From Galactobacter caseinivorans (GTDB lineage Bacteria; Actinomycetota; Actinomycetes; Actinomycetales; Micrococcaceae), in the NCBI RefSeq assembly GCF_003640665.1, contig NZ_QQXL01000005.1:62001-126000 (forward strand): a DNA stretch of 64,000 nucleotides. Reading direction: 5' to 3'. Both the position numbers and the translations under genes were made by a program. Shown here one piece after another: positions 8,588 to 16,717 of the stretch (positions are counted from its first letter, which is position 1; every line of letters starts with the position of its first letter). Under the pieces are notes generated by a model, which searched no databases, was not told the origin of the DNA, and was given only the letters and a program-made list of their open reading frames with translations.

Positions 8588-9433
8588 TCAGATCCAGCCG
8601 GGAGCCTGGGGGAGGGGAACGGGCAGGCCGGCGAGCGTGGCCTGGGGGAGGCCGTCGGGTTGGTCGGTGGGTTGGTCGGCGGTGGTGGCGGTGGCGATGG
8701 ATTTTGCGCGGCCGGTGGCCCATGCCGTGACCTGGGCCAAGGTCCCACTCACCACGGTGACCGCGGGGTCCTCGGCGGCACCCAAGGTGAGGGGGGCGCC
8801 GTCGGACGCTGTGGTGGTGATCGCCAATCCGTCATCAGCGCCGCGGGTGGTCCAGCTGAGCCAGACCTCGCGCAGCACGGCCTCGCGGAGGGGGGCGGGC
8901 ACCGAGCCGAAGCCCACACCGACGTTGAGGTCCACGAGATGCACCCAGACCTCGCGGGCGCGGAAGACGACCGAGCGGCGCACGGGCAGGAGTTTGCCCT
9001 GGCCGCTGGTGAACGTCAGGCGCCACTGTTCGTCGCTGAGGCCGGCCCACGTGTCTTGGAGGCGGCGCGATTCCTCGTCGCTGCGCCGGCGAAGTTCGGC
9101 CGGAGGGGCGGTCTCGAGCGCGGCGATTTGGGCGTCGCGTTGGGCCCGATCGTCGTACATCCGGGTGTCGCCGCCCGCGATGACGCCTTGGGTGGCGCGG
9201 ATGAACCCGGCGGCGTTGCAGGCCACGTGGGCAATCACGGTGGCGCGAGACCATCCAGGCAACAAGCTGGGGCCGGACAGTTCGCCGTCTGGGAGGGCGG
9301 CGATCTGCTCGGAGAAGGCACGTTCGCCCTGCTCGGCGAGGGCGAAGGCGTCCGTGGATTCGGCGGCGGTTGGCCGGTTGCTCTGCGTGGTCGCGGCGTC
9401 GGCGTTGGCGGAGTCTGGCGTGGGCGTAGTCAT
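8588..9433 (-). CDS. Maleylpyruvate isomerase family mycothiol-dependent enzyme (MDMPI/DinB-like)
   Basis: 281 residues. The N-terminal DinB-like four-helix domain has 'LLPGWSRATVIAHVACN', in which the His is the usual metal ligand, and a second ligand-bearing helix 'EVWVHLVDLNVG'. A shorter C-terminal domain follows and ends in an Asp/Pro-rich tail. Family members use mycothiol to isomerise, conjugate or detoxify small molecules in the cytoplasm; the substrate here cannot be read. ATG 9433 is chosen because AGGAG sits 6 nt upstream and the longer reading frame extends into repeat DNA. It is transcribed away from a large repeat-rich gap and stands alone. Confidence 0.85.
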   Translation of the reverse strand: MTTPTPDSANADAATTQSNRPTAAESTDAFALAEQGERAFSEQIAALPDGELSGPSLLPGWSRATVIAHVACNAAGFIRATQGVIAGGDTRMYDDRAQRDAQIAALETAPPAELRRRSDEESRRLQDTWAGLSDEQWRLTFTSGQGKLLPVRRSVVFRAREVWVHLVDLNVGVGFGSVPAPLREAVLREVWLSWTTRGADDGLAITTTASDGAPLTLGAAEDPAVTVVSGTLAQVTAWATGRAKSIATATTADQPTDQPDGLPQATLAGLPVPLPQAPGWI

Positions 9434-9539
9434 GATGCTCCTGGCGAGTGTCCGGCGGGTGGTGAATATGACGCTACTCGGGAACCCGCCGTCGCGGTGG
9501 GGGCGTCGAGCTTGGGGGGCCTCCCGCCCGCACGCCCCC

Positions 9540-9760
9540 GCCGATCCCGCACCCTGGCCCCGCGCACCCCGTCGGCCCCGCGCACCCCGCTCGTCCTCGC
9601 CCCCGCCGACCCCGCACCCTGGCCCCGCACCCCGCACCCCGCACCCCGCACCCCGCTCGTCCTCGCCCCCGCCGACCCCGCGCCCTGACCCCGCACACCC
9701 CGCTCGTCCTCGCCCCGGCCGATCCCGCCGATCCCGCCGATCCCCCGCCCCTCGCCTGCT
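9540..9760. repeat. C-rich direct repeats (CACCCCGCTCGTCCTCGCCC)
   Basis: The segment caccccgctcgtcctcgccc followed by cgccgaccccg occurs three times with spacers made of 'accccgc' units; the last copy degenerates into tandem 'gatcccgcc'. Reading frames here are compositionally simple and judged spurious. Confidence 0.8.
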
Positions 9761-9799
9761 GTTGAACGGGATCTGCTCGTGTTCCGTCGATTTGCTCGT

Positions 9800-9846
9800 G
9801 TTTCGTGGATTTGCCCTGCCCATTGGACGGAGCAAATCCACGAAAC
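9800..9846. repeat. Perfect 15-bp inverted repeat, 17-nt loop
   Basis: Arms gtttcgtggatttgc (9800-9814) and gcaaatccacgaaac (9832-9846). Related direct fragments flank it: 'tgctcgtgttccgtcgattt' at about 9773 and 'gagcaaatccg' at about 9869. It has no U-tract, so it is not an evident terminator; it could be a dispersed element or a protein-binding site. Confidence 0.75.
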
Positions 9847-9991
9847 CAGGACGGATCCACGCAACCTGAGCAAATCCGTCCCGCCACCCACACCACCCAC
9901 CACCCGCCATTACCGTCCCTCACACCCCGTTTATCCACAGATCGCCCCTGCGCCCTGCACGCCCGGCCGCGTCTTCCTCGATTCTTGGAGC

Positions 9992-11131
9992 ATGAGCACT
10001 ACTCGCTACTCGCCCCGAACCTTCTCGCCGCTCATCCGCGCCGGCGCTGGAGACTCCGAGGTCAATGCGGCGTTCCGGCATGGGAGGGCCGTCCGCCTGG
10101 CCCGTGGCCAATACGTGCTCGCCACGGCGTGGAAGGACGCGCCGCCGTGGGTGCGATTCGAGATGGCGGCCGCTGCGGAGTCCCTGGCCAACCCTGGGAC
10201 CGTGTTCTGTGGAGAAACGGCGGTGTATCTACATGGGCTTCCGGTCTGGGTGGCTCCGCTTCGTCTTGAGTACAGAGCGGCGAATTCCGCCCGCGTGGGG
10301 CGCCAAGTGGAGGTCTTTGCAGCTCGTGGCCCCGCCCAATCACTCCGCCCTCCCCCGTACCGTTTTGGCCACAGACATCGTCTCGTTCAAGCCCAGGCCC
10401 AGGCCCAAGCCCAAGCCCAAGCCCACGGCCCCGGACACATCGACAATTCCCCTTCCAGAGCCGCCCTAGACAAGCACGGCACAGGCGCTGGCGCAGGGAG
10501 CGGAAACGACGGGGGGGTGGGAAATCAGGCAGTGGTCCAAGCGGGCCACTTCCTCACCATTCCGCTGCCCCAGGCCATCGTTGAGGTACTCGCCACTCAG
10601 CCACTGCAGCGCTCGCTCGTGGTGGCGGACGCCGCCCTCCGCGCCGAGTTCCCCGGCGGTATCTCGCGAACTGAACTCACCGCCGTCGCCTCCGCTTGGC
10701 CCATCAAGACGCAAGCATCCCGCGCGCTCTCGGTGCTCCAGCTGGCCAGCGGCCTGGCGGAGTCGCCGGGCGAATCGCGGAGCCGGGCCCTGCTGATCCA
10801 GGCCGGATTCTGCCCGCCCGTGCTCCAGTACGAGTTCTCCGACGACGCCGGGTTTATTGGTCGCTGCGACTTTTGGTGGCCGGAGTGTGGGGTGGTTGGT
10901 GAGTTTGAGGGGCGCGCCAAATGGGCCGGAGACCTAGTCAAGGATGAGTTGCAGCAGTGGGAGGTGGTGCACGCAGCGCAGGAGCGGCACGCGCGGCTGG
11001 CCGCTCACCCGCAGGTGAAGCGTGTGGTGCATTGGGTGGGGGAGGATCTGGAGGATCCGGAGGTGTTTTTCGCCAAGCTTGAACGGGCGGGTGTTCGGCG
11101 TGATCCCCGCCGTCGCGTGCGGGCGGCGTGA
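9992..11131 (+). CDS. AbiEi-antitoxin-like / DUF559 endonuclease-fold protein
   Basis: 379 residues. The N-terminal half resembles the AbiEi winged-helix type ('RLARGQYVLA...'). The C-terminus has the DUF559/Vsr-like pattern 'ESRSRALLIQAGFCPPVLQYEF' then 'GRCDFWWPECGVVGEFEG', where Asp and Glu could form a nuclease active site. Such proteins are widespread solitary genes in Actinobacteria, usually annotated as type IV toxin-antitoxin AbiEi family; no AbiEii toxin is adjacent. ATG 9992 follows 'ttggagc', giving an unusually short spacing. The reading frame upstream is repeat DNA. The middle carries an (AQ)n microsatellite. Function unproven. Confidence 0.7.
   Translation: MSTTRYSPRTFSPLIRAGAGDSEVNAAFRHGRAVRLARGQYVLATAWKDAPPWVRFEMAAAAESLANPGTVFCGETAVYLHGLPVWVAPLRLEYRAANSARVGRQVEVFAARGPAQSLRPPPYRFGHRHRLVQAQAQAQAQAQAHGPGHIDNSPSRAALDKHGTGAGAGSGNDGGVGNQAVVQAGHFLTIPLPQAIVEVLATQPLQRSLVVADAALRAEFPGGISRTELTAVASAWPIKTQASRALSVLQLASGLAESPGESRSRALLIQAGFCPPVLQYEFSDDAGFIGRCDFWWPECGVVGEFEGRAKWAGDLVKDELQQWEVVHAAQERHARLAAHPQVKRVVHWVGEDLEDPEVFFAKLERAGVRRDPRRRVRAA
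10388..10426 (+). repeat. 6-bp microsatellite (CAAGCC/CAGGCC)n
   Basis: About six consecutive hexamers encode (AQ)n in the AbiEi/DUF559-like gene. Hexamer slippage would alter linker length but not frame. Confidence 0.85.
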
Positions 11132-11226
11132 GCCCCGGCGGCCCCAAGAACCCGCCCGGGAAGGTCGCCAGCGCTGGCCCTTTGTGGGAGTCTGGGCAGA
11201 AGAGTTCGATTCGAAGGAGGACCACC

Positions 11227-11361
11227 ATGAGTGATCACAAGGACCCTAGCCACGCGCCGGATTCGGTGTCGGACCCCGCTGAGAACGTCGAGAACGGCCA
11301 GGATTGGACCGACGAGGGCGGCGCCACGGAAGACGGCCCCGCCGAGGGTTACAGCCTCTGA
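11227..11361 (+). CDS. Small acidic hypothetical protein (44 aa)
   Basis: ATG 11227 has a strong AAGGAGG seven bases upstream and the frame encodes 44 residues, rich in Asp/Glu, ending 'GGATEDGPAEGYSL'. The ribosome binding site and the nearby terminator at 11455 support a real short gene. No family recognised; the acidic, Pro/Gly-rich composition suggests a disordered cytoplasmic peptide. Confidence 0.6.
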   Translation: MSDHKDPSHAPDSVSDPAENVENGQDWTDEGGATEDGPAEGYSL

Positions 11362-11454
11362 GCTAGCCGGTCGGATGGTCAGTCTGCCCGTGCGCTCGCC
11401 TGGTCGGCTGCGCTCGGCCGGGTCAAGCGCCCGTCGCATCTCAAGAACACCACC

Positions 11455-11489
11455 GCTCACGCCCCGTCACCGACGGGGCGTGAGCTTTT
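11455..11489 (+). terminator. Rho-independent terminator
   Basis: Perfect 14-bp stem (11455-11468 with 11472-11485), 3-nt loop, followed by TTTT. It ends the small acidic gene and probably the AbiEi-like gene upstream. Confidence 0.9.
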
Positions 11490-11608
11490 GCGGCGCAGCC
11501 GATCGGCAGAATCACGCAACACGGCGTCCTCGGTTCTGGCCGCGCCTTGGCGCGTGAGGGTTCCGTGAGGGTTTTGCACAAACCGCATTCCGCGCCGGAT
11601 CGCGGGCG

Positions 11609-11614
11609 TAGCGT
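11609..11614 (+). promoter_or_regulatory. -10 element TAGCGT, leaderless promoter
   Basis: TAGCGT ends 7 nt before ATG 11622; no Shine-Dalgarno sequence is present in the intervening bases. Confidence 0.45.
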
Positions 11615-11621
11615 CGTTTTT

Positions 11622-11822
11622 ATGTTCGCACGCATCTTTCTTCTTGCCATCGCCTGCGCCGTGGCTGGCGGCTACCTGCTCAAGGTCGACGAGTGGGCGG
11701 CCTGGCTCGCGTTCGCCGGCTCCGCCGTCTGCCTCGGCGTCGCGGCAGTCAGGGGCCTCAAGCTTGCTCGACGCCGCCACTTGGCTCAGACGCACCCCGA
11801 GCGTTTCGCGGTACGCGCCTAA
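11622..11822 (+). CDS. Small membrane protein (66 aa)
   Basis: Two membrane segments (about residues 4-20 and 26-44) are followed by a basic cytoplasmic tail 'RGLKLARRRHLAQTHPERF'. An in-frame ATG at 11547 would add 25 residues without hydrophobic character, so ATG 11622, directly behind a -10 element, is preferred. Family not recognised. It stands alone between a terminator and the WYL regulator gene, which converges on it. Confidence 0.6.
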   Translation: MFARIFLLAIACAVAGGYLLKVDEWAAWLAFAGSAVCLGVAAVRGLKLARRRHLAQTHPERFAVRA

Positions 11823-12027
11823 TACCCCCGCCGCGTGGGTTCCAGCCCACACACGTGGCGCGTCCCGCGGGCTGAACCGCACGCCGTCGGGCATCAAAAA
11901 CCGCCGTGCAAAAACGGTCGTTTGTGAGCCGGGCGGGTGTGCGCTGGGGAAATGGTGCCCGCAAGCGTCTCCCGGATCGAAACCGATGACAGGTCGTCGG
12001 GGTTTCGGCCCCGGCTCGTGGTGGGGC

Positions 12028-13023
12028 TCAGTTTCGGGCCGTCGGTTCGCCGGGTGGCGAGGCGTAGCGGTTTGCGACCTCAACCGCTTGTTGGTGAAGT
12101 GCCTGCCGCAACTCCGGGGGGCTGAGCACTTCCGCTCTGTTGCCGAGCTGCCAGAGCGCCCATTCCGCGTGCCGTAGGTCCTGGAAGGTCAGTTCGATTC
12201 GAAGCCAATGGTCCGGGTCGGTCGTCTCCCAGATGATCGCTAGGGCCGTTCCGGCGAGTTCTTCGCGTCTCAAGGGGTCGATTCGGGCGCGCACGACGAG
12301 CTGTGATTCCCCGGCGCGGAATCGTGCGCTGCGGGCCTCCCAAAGCTCCGCGAGGTCGACTGCAGCCGGGCGTTGGGCGGGCATGGCGAGTTCTTCTGCG
12401 ACCAGGATGCGCGACAGGCGGTAGGTGCGATCGCTGCCGTCGACCAGAGCGAGGAGATATCCCTTCTCGCGCACAGTGACAAGGCCGATGGGGTCTACTT
12501 CGCGCCACGCGGGGTCGCGGCCTTCGGCGGCGTAGTGGATGCGCAGCTTGCGACCGCTGAGCACCGAGCGGCGGACCTCGAGCATGATCGATTCCGGGAT
12601 GCCTTCTGTGATGCGGTGTCGTGACAGGAGGTCCGCTTCTGGCTCGATGAGGATGCGCCGGGCGGCGTCGGTCGCTGCGAGCTGGTGGCCGGCTGGTATT
12701 GCGTCGACGACCTTGCGCATGGCAGAGGACAGCGCGGATCCCAGGCCGAACACTTGCCGTCCGCCCGCACCGCCGGCAGTGAGGAGGGCCAGAGCTTCCT
12801 CGTGGTTGAGTCCCATCAGCTCGGTTCGAAATCCGGGGAGCAGGGAGAAGCCGCCGTTGCGTCCGCGGTCGACGTAGACGGGCACCCCGGCGGTGGACAG
12901 TGCCTCAACGTCTCTGAGGACGGTTCGGGTGGATACTTCCAGTTCCTTCGCCAGCTCGGGCGCGGAGAGGCGCCCCCGTTGTCGTAGGAGGAGCACGAGT
13001 GAAACCAGCCGGTCGGCGCGCAT
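12028..13023 (-). CDS. WYL-domain helix-turn-helix transcriptional regulator
   Basis: 331 residues: N-terminal DeoR-like HTH ('RLSAPELAKELEVSTRTVLRDV', about residues 20-40), then a WYL ligand-sensing domain (core 'KLRIHYAA...VDPIGLVTVREKGYLLAL') and a WCX C-terminal extension. Such regulators commonly respond to small ligands or nucleic acids. The frame is open to 13212, but ATG 13023 starts exactly at the family's usual MRADRL N-terminus. It is divergent from the RidA-family gene across 130 bp, so that gene is its likely target. The preceding 205-bp stretch (11823-12027) holds no gene. Confidence 0.9.
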   Translation of the reverse strand: MRADRLVSLVLLLRQRGRLSAPELAKELEVSTRTVLRDVEALSTAGVPVYVDRGRNGGFSLLPGFRTELMGLNHEEALALLTAGGAGGRQVFGLGSALSSAMRKVVDAIPAGHQLAATDAARRILIEPEADLLSRHRITEGIPESIMLEVRRSVLSGRKLRIHYAAEGRDPAWREVDPIGLVTVREKGYLLALVDGSDRTYRLSRILVAEELAMPAQRPAAVDLAELWEARSARFRAGESQLVVRARIDPLRREELAGTALAIIWETTDPDHWLRIELTFQDLRHAEWALWQLGNRAEVLSPPELRQALHQQAVEVANRYASPPGEPTARN

Positions 13024-13153
13024 AGGGAACTCTCTCAGAAATACCTGACATGAGGTGTCGTGTTTCGTTGACATGCTCGAACTGAAGCCATCGCTGGTGG
13101 CGCGTGACTTGGCCGGATCACCGGTACAGCACGAACAACGAAGGGGGCAGGAA

Positions 13154-13555
13154 ATGACACTGGAACGCAGCGCAGTAAACCCGGTCAAGTGGTCGCTGGA
13201 GATGGGCTTCAATCAGGGTGAGGTCGTGTCCGGGGAGGCGCGCACGCTGTACATCTCGGGACAGACTGCGATGCGCACGGATGGCCGTCCTGAGCACGAA
13301 GGCGACATTGCCGCGCAGCTCGCACTCTGCGTCGACAACCTTGAGGCGGTGCTCACCGACGCTGGAGTGACCCTCGCGGATCTCGTACGTCTGAACGTCT
13401 ACACGACCGACATTGACGCGCTCTTCCCTCATTATGGGCACCTGGCCGGGCGTCTCGGCGCAGCCGGCGTGGCGCCCACGACCACGATGCTCCAAGTCTC
13501 CTTGCTCGCGATTCCTGGTCTGCTGGTCGAGCTGGAAGGTACAGCGGTCGCCTGA
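13154..13555 (+). CDS. RidA/YjgF/YER057c/UK114 family protein
   Basis: 133 residues, the usual Rid length. 'LYISGQTAMRTDGRPEHEGDIAAQ' and 'DLVRLNVYTTDIDALF' are family hallmarks; members form cytoplasmic trimers, and RidA itself hydrolyses reactive enamine/imine intermediates of PLP enzymes. The canonical RidA arginine near the end is not obvious, so it may belong to a non-archetypal Rid subgroup. ATG 13154 has a G-rich Shine-Dalgarno. Divergent from the WYL regulator and followed by a hairpin terminator, so it is monocistronic. Confidence 0.85.
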   Translation: MTLERSAVNPVKWSLEMGFNQGEVVSGEARTLYISGQTAMRTDGRPEHEGDIAAQLALCVDNLEAVLTDAGVTLADLVRLNVYTTDIDALFPHYGHLAGRLGAAGVAPTTTMLQVSLLAIPGLLVELEGTAVA

Positions 13556-13563
13556 TCCGAACC

Positions 13564-13596
13564 ACGCTGCCCGCGCGACCCCTGCGCGGGCAGCGT
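13564..13596 (+). terminator. Stem-loop terminator after the Rid gene
   Basis: 13-bp perfect stem (13564-13576 with 13584-13596), 7-nt loop, no U-tract: the GC-rich type common in Actinobacteria. Confidence 0.65.
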
Positions 13597-13701
13597 GATC
13601 GAGCCCGCCGCGTTGTCGGATTCCGCAACGGGCCAAAAGTGGCCCGATGAGTGCGCTGGGCCACGGCGCGCCGCACCCTATCCGTGAGACGATGGACCGT
13701 T

Positions 13702-14967
13702 ATGACAGAGCGCACCACGGACCCCGACCGCCACCGTTCCGGTACCTCGCGCGCGCATGCAGCGCGCTCAGACCGGTTCACCGGACGCCCGCAGGTGCGC
13801 CCCACAGCTGAGGGTTGGAAGCAGCCCATGGGTGCGGATGGCCGCCCCACGCTGCAGTTTGCCCAGCGTCCGCGCGTCTCGCAGCCGCCGGTGCACCTGG
13901 CGGATATGACCATGGAAGAGCGCCAGGCCAAGATGAAGGAATTGGGCCTGCCCGCCTTCCGCGCCAAGCAGCTTTCCGTGCATTACTTCCAGCACCACAC
14001 CACGGATCCCGAGAAGATGAGCGATCTTCCCAAGGAGCGCAAGGCCGAGATTGCGCAGGAGTTCTTCCCGCCGTTGCTCACCGAGGTCAAGCGACTGGTC
14101 ACGGACGATGGCAAGACCATCAAGTTCCTGTGGCGCCTCTTTGACGGCGCCCTGGTGGAGTCGGTGCTGATGCGCTACTCCAAGCGCATCACCCTGTGCA
14201 TCTCCTCGCAGTGCGGCTGTGGCATGAACTGCCCCTTCTGCGCCACGGGCCAGAACGGCCTGACCCGCAACATGTCCACCGCGGAGATCCTGGATCAGAT
14301 TGTCCAGGCCAACCGCGTCATCACCGAAGGCGCGCTGGGCGGGGATCGCCACAGCGGCCCGGACGCGGAGCGCGTGAACAACATTGTGTTCATGGGCATG
14401 GGTGAGCCGCTGGCCAACTACAAGCGCGTCATGAATGCCGTGCACCGCATGGTCGCGGACGCCCCCGAGGGCCTGGGTATGTCAGCCCGCGGCATCACCA
14501 TCTCTACGGTTGGCCTGGTTCCGGCCATGCGCAAGCTTGCGGATGAGGGTGTTCCGTTTACGTTTGCGCTCTCCCTGCACGCACCCGATGACGAGCTGCG
14601 CGATGACCTGATTCCGGTGAACTCACGCTGGAAGGTGGATGAGGCGCTGGACGTGGCACGCGAGTACTACGACAAGACCGGGCGCCGCGTCTCCATCGAG
14701 TACGCGCTCATCAAGGACATGAATGATCACCCGTGGCGCGCGGACCTGCTGGCGCAGAAGCTGAACCAGCGCGGCCGCGGCTGGGTGCACGTGAACCCCA
14801 TCCCGCTTAACCCCACGCCGGGTTCCATCTGGACCTCCTCCACGGACGCCGTGACGCGGGAATTCGTGAACCGCCTCGAGGCGGCCGGCATCCCCACCAC
14901 GCTGCGCGATACGCGCGGCAAGGAGATCGACGGCGCGTGCGGCCAGTTGGCCGCGGCGAACGACTAA
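13702..14967 (+). CDS. rlmN: 23S rRNA (adenine2503-C2)-methyltransferase / tRNA A37 methyltransferase RlmN
   Basis: 421 residues, radical-SAM enzyme that methylates C2 of A2503 in 23S rRNA and A37 in tRNAs. The [4Fe-4S] motif is Cys173-x3-Cys177-x2-Cys180 ('CGMNCPFC'); '[11 protein letters not shown]' is the GGE-type SAM-binding motif; the catalytic C-terminal Cys is in '[10 protein letters not shown]'. About 55 N-terminal residues are a basic extension beyond the core. ATG 13702 is chosen, as the frame further upstream is non-conserved. It is followed 19 nt later by a small membrane-protein gene with its own GGAGGG. Confidence 0.95.
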   Translation: MTERTTDPDRHRSGTSRAHAARSDRFTGRPQVRPTAEGWKQPMGADGRPTLQFAQRPRVSQPPVHLADMTMEERQAKMKELGLPAFRAKQLSVHYFQHHTTDPEKMSDLPKERKAEIAQEFFPPLLTEVKRLVTDDGKTIKFLWRLFDGALVESVLMRYSKRITLCISSQCGCGMNCPFCATGQNGLTRNMSTAEILDQIVQANRVITEGALGGDRHSGPDAERVNNIVFMGMGEPLANYKRVMNAVHRMVADAPEGLGMSARGITISTVGLVPAMRKLADEGVPFTFALSLHAPDDELRDDLIPVNSRWKVDEALDVAREYYDKTGRRVSIEYALIKDMNDHPWRADLLAQKLNQRGRGWVHVNPIPLNPTPGSIWTSSTDAVTREFVNRLEAAGIPTTLRDTRGKEIDGACGQLAAAND

Positions 14968-14985
14968 CCCCGCGGAGGGCAACGC

Positions 14986-15237
14986 ATGAATCCCCTTGAT
15001 GTCCTGGTCCTTCAGGGCCTGCCCGTGGCCAATGCCTTTGAGACCATTGGCAAAGGCTTTGGCGGGCTGTTTGGACTGCTGGGTCTGATCTTCCTGATCT
15101 GGGGCGTGGTCTCCGTGGTGCGCTCGTCGCTGAGCACTGGCCCCAAGGTCTTGTGGGTGATCGCAGCCGTGATCTTCCCGTTCGCCGGGCCGCTGTGCTG
15201 GCTCATCTTCGGCGGCGCATACCGCCAACGCGTCTGA
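14986..15237 (+). CDS. PLDc_N domain small membrane protein
   Basis: 83 residues with two hydrophobic helices (about 24-45 and 55-77). The second contains 'WVIAAVIFPFAGPLCWLIFG', the PLDc_N (cardiolipin-synthase N-terminal) signature, without any catalytic HKD domain. These short proteins are common in Actinobacteria and of unknown function. GGAGGG lies about 6 nt before the ATG; probably cotranscribed with rlmN. Confidence 0.8.
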   Translation: MNPLDVLVLQGLPVANAFETIGKGFGGLFGLLGLIFLIWGVVSVVRSSLSTGPKVLWVIAAVIFPFAGPLCWLIFGGAYRQRV

Positions 15238-15288
15238 GCCTGCTGCACGGGAACGGCCGGGAATAGAACCCTCCCGCCCGCTGGTTAT

Positions 15289-15352
15289 GAGGGGCAGAAC
15301 CGCTTTGGGGGCAGAAGCCCTTGGAGGGGTAGCCCCCGGAGGGGCAGAACCG
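15289..15352. repeat. GGGGCAGAA direct repeats upstream of thioredoxin
   Basis: GGGGCAGAAC occurs at 15291 and 15341, with the variant GGGGGCAGAAG at about 15306; short purine-rich repeats separated by gccc elements. They lie 45-105 bp before the thioredoxin start and could be regulatory. Confidence 0.5.
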
Positions 15353-15396
15353 ATTCGTGAGGCCGGCCCCGCCGGCCAACCAGACAGGAGCGCCGC

Positions 15397-15831
15397 ATGG
15401 CCACCGTCAATCTGAACCAGTCAAACTTTGAGTCCATGGTGGACCGCGAGGGCATTGTGCTCGTGGACTTCTGGGCGGCCTGGTGTGGCCCGTGCCAGAT
15501 GTTTGGCCCCATCTTTGAGAAGTCCTCTGAGCAGCACCCGGACATGGTTTTCGCCAAGGTGGATACCGAGGCGGAGCAGGCCCTGGCCGGCGCCGCAAAT
15601 ATCACTTCCATCCCCACGCTCATGGCGTTCCGCGATGGTGTGATGGTCTTTAACCAGGCTGGCGCGCTGCCGGGCAAGGCGTTGGAGGACCTGATTGAGC
15701 AGGTCCAGGCGTTGGACATGGACAGCATCAGGACGCAGATCGCCGAGGCTGAAGCGGCCGAGACCGCCGCGCCGCAGGACGGCGCATCCCAGAGCGCAGC
15801 GCCTCAGGACGCGGCCCAGGCCAACGCCTAA
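15397..15831 (+). CDS. trxA: Thioredoxin
   Basis: 144 residues. The thioredoxin fold covers residues 1-110 with the redox motif WCGPC (Cys30, Cys33) in 'VDFWAAWCGPC' and the cis-proline loop 'TSIPTLMAF'. It reduces cytoplasmic protein disulfides with electrons from thioredoxin reductase. A 30-residue Ala/Gln-rich C-terminal tail (two AAPQD units) extends beyond the usual 105-110 residues and looks disordered. The stop codon lies in a 12-bp tandem repeat. ATG 15397 is preceded by 'acaggag'. Confidence 0.95.
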   Translation: MATVNLNQSNFESMVDREGIVLVDFWAAWCGPCQMFGPIFEKSSEQHPDMVFAKVDTEAEQALAGAANITSIPTLMAFRDGVMVFNQAGALPGKALEDLIEQVQALDMDSIRTQIAEAEAAETAAPQDGASQSAAPQDAAQANA

Positions 15832-15861
15832 GCCGACGCCTAAGCCGACGCCTAGACCAGC
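15826..15861 (+). repeat. 12-bp tandem repeat at the trxA stop codon, 3 copies
   Basis: Units gcctaagccgac (15826-15837, 15838-15849) and a degenerate third (15850-15861). Each carries a TAA or TAG in the trxA frame, so the gene ends in tandem stops. Confidence 0.75.
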
Positions 15862-15880
15862 GGCTCGTCACCACCACGCC

Positions 15881-16714
15881 ATGACACGACACCAGCACCA
15901 CCCCGGGCTTCGCGATCCTCGCCAGGCCCGGGGTTTTGCCGATCTGGCCCCGGAATCCGTGCTGTTGGGCGGCGCCGGTGCGGCGATCCTGCTGCAGCTG
16001 GCTGACCCGCGGGTGGGGCGAGGGGTGGCCGTGCATTCGGGCTTTGCGCAGGACCCGCTCAAGCGCCTGTGGGCCACGCTGGATTACGTCTACGCGGTGG
16101 CGCTGGGCGGCCCCCGCCTGCGCGCGGCGCAGGTGGCTCACGTCAACCGCGCCCACGACCCTGTGCACGGTACCGCCACGGCGGAGCACCCCGGTTATGA
16201 CGCGCATGACGACGACGCCCGCGTCTGGGTCGCCATGACGCTGGCCTGGTCAGGGACGCGCGCTTGGGAGGCCGTGCTTGGCCCGCTGGAGCCCGCCGCG
16301 CAGGACGCGATCACGCGCGGCTACGGCCGCCTGGCGTCCTCGCTCGGCGTGCCGCCGGAGCGCTGGTTTGCGACGCGGGCGGAGTTTGATGCGGAGTTTT
16401 GGCGCCGCGTGGAGGAGCTCACAGTGCACGACGACGCTGCGGCCGTCTCCCGCACGCTGCTCGCCGCTCGCTCTGCTCCGTTGTGGTTGCGCGCGGCCAT
16501 GCCGGCGGCTCGGTTGGCCACGGCGGCGCTGCTTCCCGCGCAGATTCGCGAGCAGTTTCAGTTGCCCTATGGGCCTGGCCGCGACGCGCTCTGGCGCGGG
16601 GCCGTGCGCGGGGTGGGGGCGGTGTACCCGCGGCTGCCCGTCGGCGTGCGGCAGGCTCCCGCGTGGTGGCGGATTGCGCAGCAGGGCAAGGCGCTCGCGG
16701 CAGCGTCCAAGTAG
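15881..16714 (+). CDS. Oxygenase MpaB family protein (DUF2236)
   Basis: 277 residues. The pattern 'FAQDPLKRLWATLDYVYAVALGG', then 'VAHVNRAHDPVHGTAT' and 'YDAHDDDARVWVAMTLAWS', matches the ER-bound oxygenase MpaB/rubber oxygenase catalytic domain, whose His residues bind haem. Characterised relatives include fungal MpaB and bacterial rubber oxygenase Lcp; actinobacterial copies are mostly uncharacterised. ATG 15881 begins just before the domain; the longer upstream frame overlaps trxA. It lies between thioredoxin and an aminotransferase on the same strand. Confidence 0.8.
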   Translation: MTRHQHHPGLRDPRQARGFADLAPESVLLGGAGAAILLQLADPRVGRGVAVHSGFAQDPLKRLWATLDYVYAVALGGPRLRAAQVAHVNRAHDPVHGTATAEHPGYDAHDDDARVWVAMTLAWSGTRAWEAVLGPLEPAAQDAITRGYGRLASSLGVPPERWFATRAEFDAEFWRRVEELTVHDDAAAVSRTLLAARSAPLWLRAAMPAARLATAALLPAQIREQFQLPYGPGRDALWRGAVRGVGAVYPRLPVGVRQAPAWWRIAQQGKALAAASK

Positions 16715-16717
16715 TTT

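Larger units (their letters stand above)
9434..9991. other. Gene-free 558-bp gap, repeat-rich
   Basis: No credible gene. It holds C-rich direct repeats (about 9540-9760), an inverted repeat at 9800-9846 and one sequence identical to the DnaA-box consensus TTATCCACA (9931-9939). It separates divergent genes starting at 9433 and 9992. Confidence 0.7.

Noticed and set aside
9540-9760. CRISPR array
   Set aside because: Repeats are low-complexity, of unequal length, with no unique spacers and no cas genes.
9931-9939. TTATCCACA as part of a replication origin
   Set aside because: A single DnaA-box match with no cluster, no AT-rich unwinding region and no dnaA/dnaN nearby.
9992-11131. A complete AbiE toxin-antitoxin pair
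   Set aside because: No nucleotidyltransferase (AbiEii) gene lies beside it; the following 44-residue protein is not one.
13024-13212. N-terminal extension of the WYL regulator
   Set aside because: The added residues precede the conserved MRADRL start and lie in the shared promoter region.
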